The notes beneath the pieces were generated by a model. It saw nothing but the letters and a program-made list of their open reading frames with translations. It was not told the origin of the DNA and ran no database searches. The translations under genes were made by a program, and so were the position numbers. A DNA stretch of 64,000 bases from Neckera pumila (taxonomy: Eukaryota; Streptophyta; Bryopsida; Hypnales; Neckeraceae): the NCBI GenBank assembly GCA_963969595.1, contig OZ018409.1, positions 12,910,520-12,974,519 on the forward strand. The letters run 5' to 3'. Of this stretch, positions 61,912-64,000 are shown one piece after another; the first letter of the stretch is position 1, and the number at the start of each line of letters is the position of its first letter.

Positions 61912-62201
61912 CATTAGATGATATTTGGGGGTCTTGGAGGGATGTTTCAGGCTTGTTCCCTGATCTGCCCAGATTCAGTGAACGTCGGTACGGCTGTGTC
62001 AAAATTTTATTTTTTATTTTTTTTAAATTTTTTTATCAAAATATCATTTTAAACAATTTTTTTTTTTTTTTTTTTTTCAAATAATGACATGGCAGTCGCT
62101 CGACCACGTTAGCCAGCTGTTGCTGCTTTCCCGCAGTCTGGGAACGCAGCAGACAGCAGGGGAACTTAGAGCCTTCTAAGACCTCTGAATATCATCTAAT
62201 G
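61912..62201. mobile_element. 290-bp MITE, copy 2
   Basis: Terminal inverted repeats of at least 27 bp begin CATTAGATGATATT and continue into GGTCTTGGAGG-like sequence; the right end mirrors them. It is the inverse of 32518-32808 with the same block order and length. The centre is a long A/T tract. No ORF. Confidence 0.8.
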
Positions 62202-62553
62202 ACAAGTTGACATATGTGTTGCATTTTTTGATTTTCAAAATTTCAATGTATGATGTATTTAAAATTTTATTTAGGAAATGTAGTCTAATTAAAAATAGGA
62301 GCAAGTACAATTTTTTCCAATGAAATGAATAGTAGGGATGGAAAATAAACATTTTCTTGGATATTTCTATCTAAATCTATACAAATAAATTGGGTTTGGA
62401 GGAAAAAATTCAAATTTATATTTTTAGCAATTAAAGGTTCAATTTTGTTCAATTTGGTATGATTAAGGAGACTAAATAATTAGAATGATTCCAATTTTTT
62501 GGAAGATCTTCCAAACAACATGCTAATAGTATCAATTGTTAAACTTCAAAAAT

Positions 62554-62555
<2 letters not shown>

Positions 62556-62589
<34 letters not shown>
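62556..62589. repeat. TA dinucleotide microsatellite
   Basis: Seventeen uninterrupted AT units within AT-rich spacer. Confidence 0.95.
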
Positions 62590-62593
<4 letters not shown>

Positions 62594-64000
62594 TTAAATT
62601 TTGCAGAATCTAATTTAGACAATTTTGGCTTTCTACTCCTTCTATTTGAAAATGTTTTCAAATTTGAGAGAGTTTTTTATTTTTCATTTTTTAAATTAAT
62701 AAATACAAAATTCGTTTTAGATTCCAAAGCGATTTTTTTGGAGGTTAATAAAGAATTATTTGTCTTTTTATAATTTTCATCCCCTAAAATTGCATTTTTT
62801 GTCCATAAAGTTGATAATCCAAAATAGATATAATTTAAAAATCCAATGGTCCAATTTGGACCCTAAATCCTTGCAGCTTTAAGTTTTATTATTTAAAATG
62901 AATTTTTCATTCTTAGATAAGTGTTTGGAATTTGGGATTTTTTATTCATTTTTTAATGTATTTTTTAGATAGCTCTTAATCATCATATTATTCATTTCAA
63001 GCTTTGTTTCAAGCAATTTTAACAGAAATAGTAAAATATGTATTTTTCCATATTTTGGAACAAATTTGAGCGATTTGGGTAGCTAAGAAATTTTGTTTTT
63101 TTTATCATTTAAATGGATTTGATTTCCTTGGAGTATAATTAGATACATGAACCGTTCTATTTTTGAACCATTCTCTTTTTGATGAAGAAATTAGTTATAA
63201 AAAGTTCCATTTAGAAAGCAATCACGAATCTCTTTTTGAAATTAATTTTTTAACTTAATATGTAGTATAATTAGAAAAAAACCACTAGCATAGAGTATAA
63301 TTTGCATACTAGCTACAACATTCTTACTATTGAAATTGATATTTTTTAATTTTTGGCTGAATTATTAATAATTTTGTGTTTTGCATTAATATATACAACC
63401 TTTTTTTTTATCAAGGTTCAAATCCAGATGTTACATTGGATGTTATTATTGACATAGAAACACAAATTGTTTTAATGGACGTCCACTAAAATCCATTTCC
63501 TAAAGTCATGAAAATGTCACATAAAACATGGATTTCTTATAGTGTCAACAATGCATGCAATTTATAAATAGAGCAAACATTGTGTCATACAATTCATAAT
63601 ACTTAAAATGTAATACAACATTAAGCTTTTAAGTTTGTCACTAATGAACATCTTTTTATTTATAAATAATAAACCAAATTTACATTATCTGATATTGCAA
63701 AAATATTGTAAAATGTATCGGTGTTATACATTATTTTTCAATATTCACTATTTGACTTTTTTGATGTAGAATTTTGTGCAATAAGAATGGATGTGATACA
63801 AGACTTTGTGGTCCTAAAGAATTCACATTGTAGACTTAAATGTAAGATTGTAGTATAAGATATACTAAATTAAAAAATAGCTTAGTGTGTTTGAGGTCAA
63901 GTTTGAGGAATAATCCAAGCATACATAAATTCCACCCCCAAATCCCTAAAAGTCTTACGAATTCAATGCATTTCTAATGTTACTTCCATTAGAATAATCT

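Larger units (their letters stand above)
60390..64000. other. AT-rich spacer downstream of base 60390
   Basis: The first 200 bp are presumably NDPK promoter. Beyond that I see the 290-bp MITE and a TA microsatellite, and no gene. Short open frames are in very AT-rich sequence and have no motif. Confidence 0.55.

Overview
The window is nuclear DNA from a land plant or close streptophyte relative. Most genes are split by many short GT-AG introns. Three are hallmark plastid or plant genes: starch synthase 4, the rbcL mRNA maturation factor MRL1, and a plant-type DUF2358 protein. The rest is AT-rich spacer full of small non-autonomous DNA transposons. I see no bacterial, organellar or viral genes. 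Compact introns, an AT-rich background and a piggyBac-type transposase fossil would suit a seedless plant (bryophyte or lycophyte), but I cannot fix the lineage from sequence alone.

Layout. 1-1658 (-): 5' part of a secreted fasciclin-domain gene. 1.9-7.2 kb: MITEs and a weak TYW3-like fragment. 8.26-10.31 kb (+): a complete five-exon gene for a 209-residue type I membrane protein I cannot name. 10.3-15.4 kb: spacer with a 178-bp tandem array, a broken piggyBac transposase and a TTAA-flanked MITE. 15.9-22.5 kb (-): MRL1 in 18 exons, with a one-base frameshift in exon 9. 23.2-35.2 kb: AT-rich spacer with several terminal-inverted-repeat elements. 35.9-45.2 kb (+): SS4 in 18 exons, 1034 codons, fully in frame. 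46.5-48.0 kb (-): mitochondrial inner membrane protease subunit 1. 52.5-55.1 kb (-): a plastid-type DUF2358 protein. 57.9-60.4 kb (-): organellar nucleoside diphosphate kinase. 60.4-64 kb: AT-rich spacer.

The most striking structure joins MRL1 and SS4. These two unrelated genes are divergent, 13 kb apart, and each starts inside one arm of a 1.37-kb inverted duplication (21768-23139 and 35248-36614). Both arms carry the upstream region, a 221-nt first coding exon with the transit peptide, the same phase-2 donor site and about 0.5 kb of intron 1. The two transit peptides agree at about 64 of 73 residues. One gene has apparently acquired its promoter and plastid-targeting exon from the other. 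Both products act in the chloroplast carbon economy (Rubisco large-subunit mRNA; starch granule initiation).

The second theme is a population of TTAA-flanked elements whose ends resemble TTAACCCCTAAAGG. At least nine copies in five size classes are present, some inside introns of MRL1, SS4 and the DUF2358 gene. They share a window with a decayed piggyBac-type transposase, the family expected to mobilise TTAA-flanked elements. CACTA-type, TA-flanked, fold-back and 290-bp MITEs add to this. A direct repeat containing a dead copy of an SS4 exon flanks the IMP1 gene.
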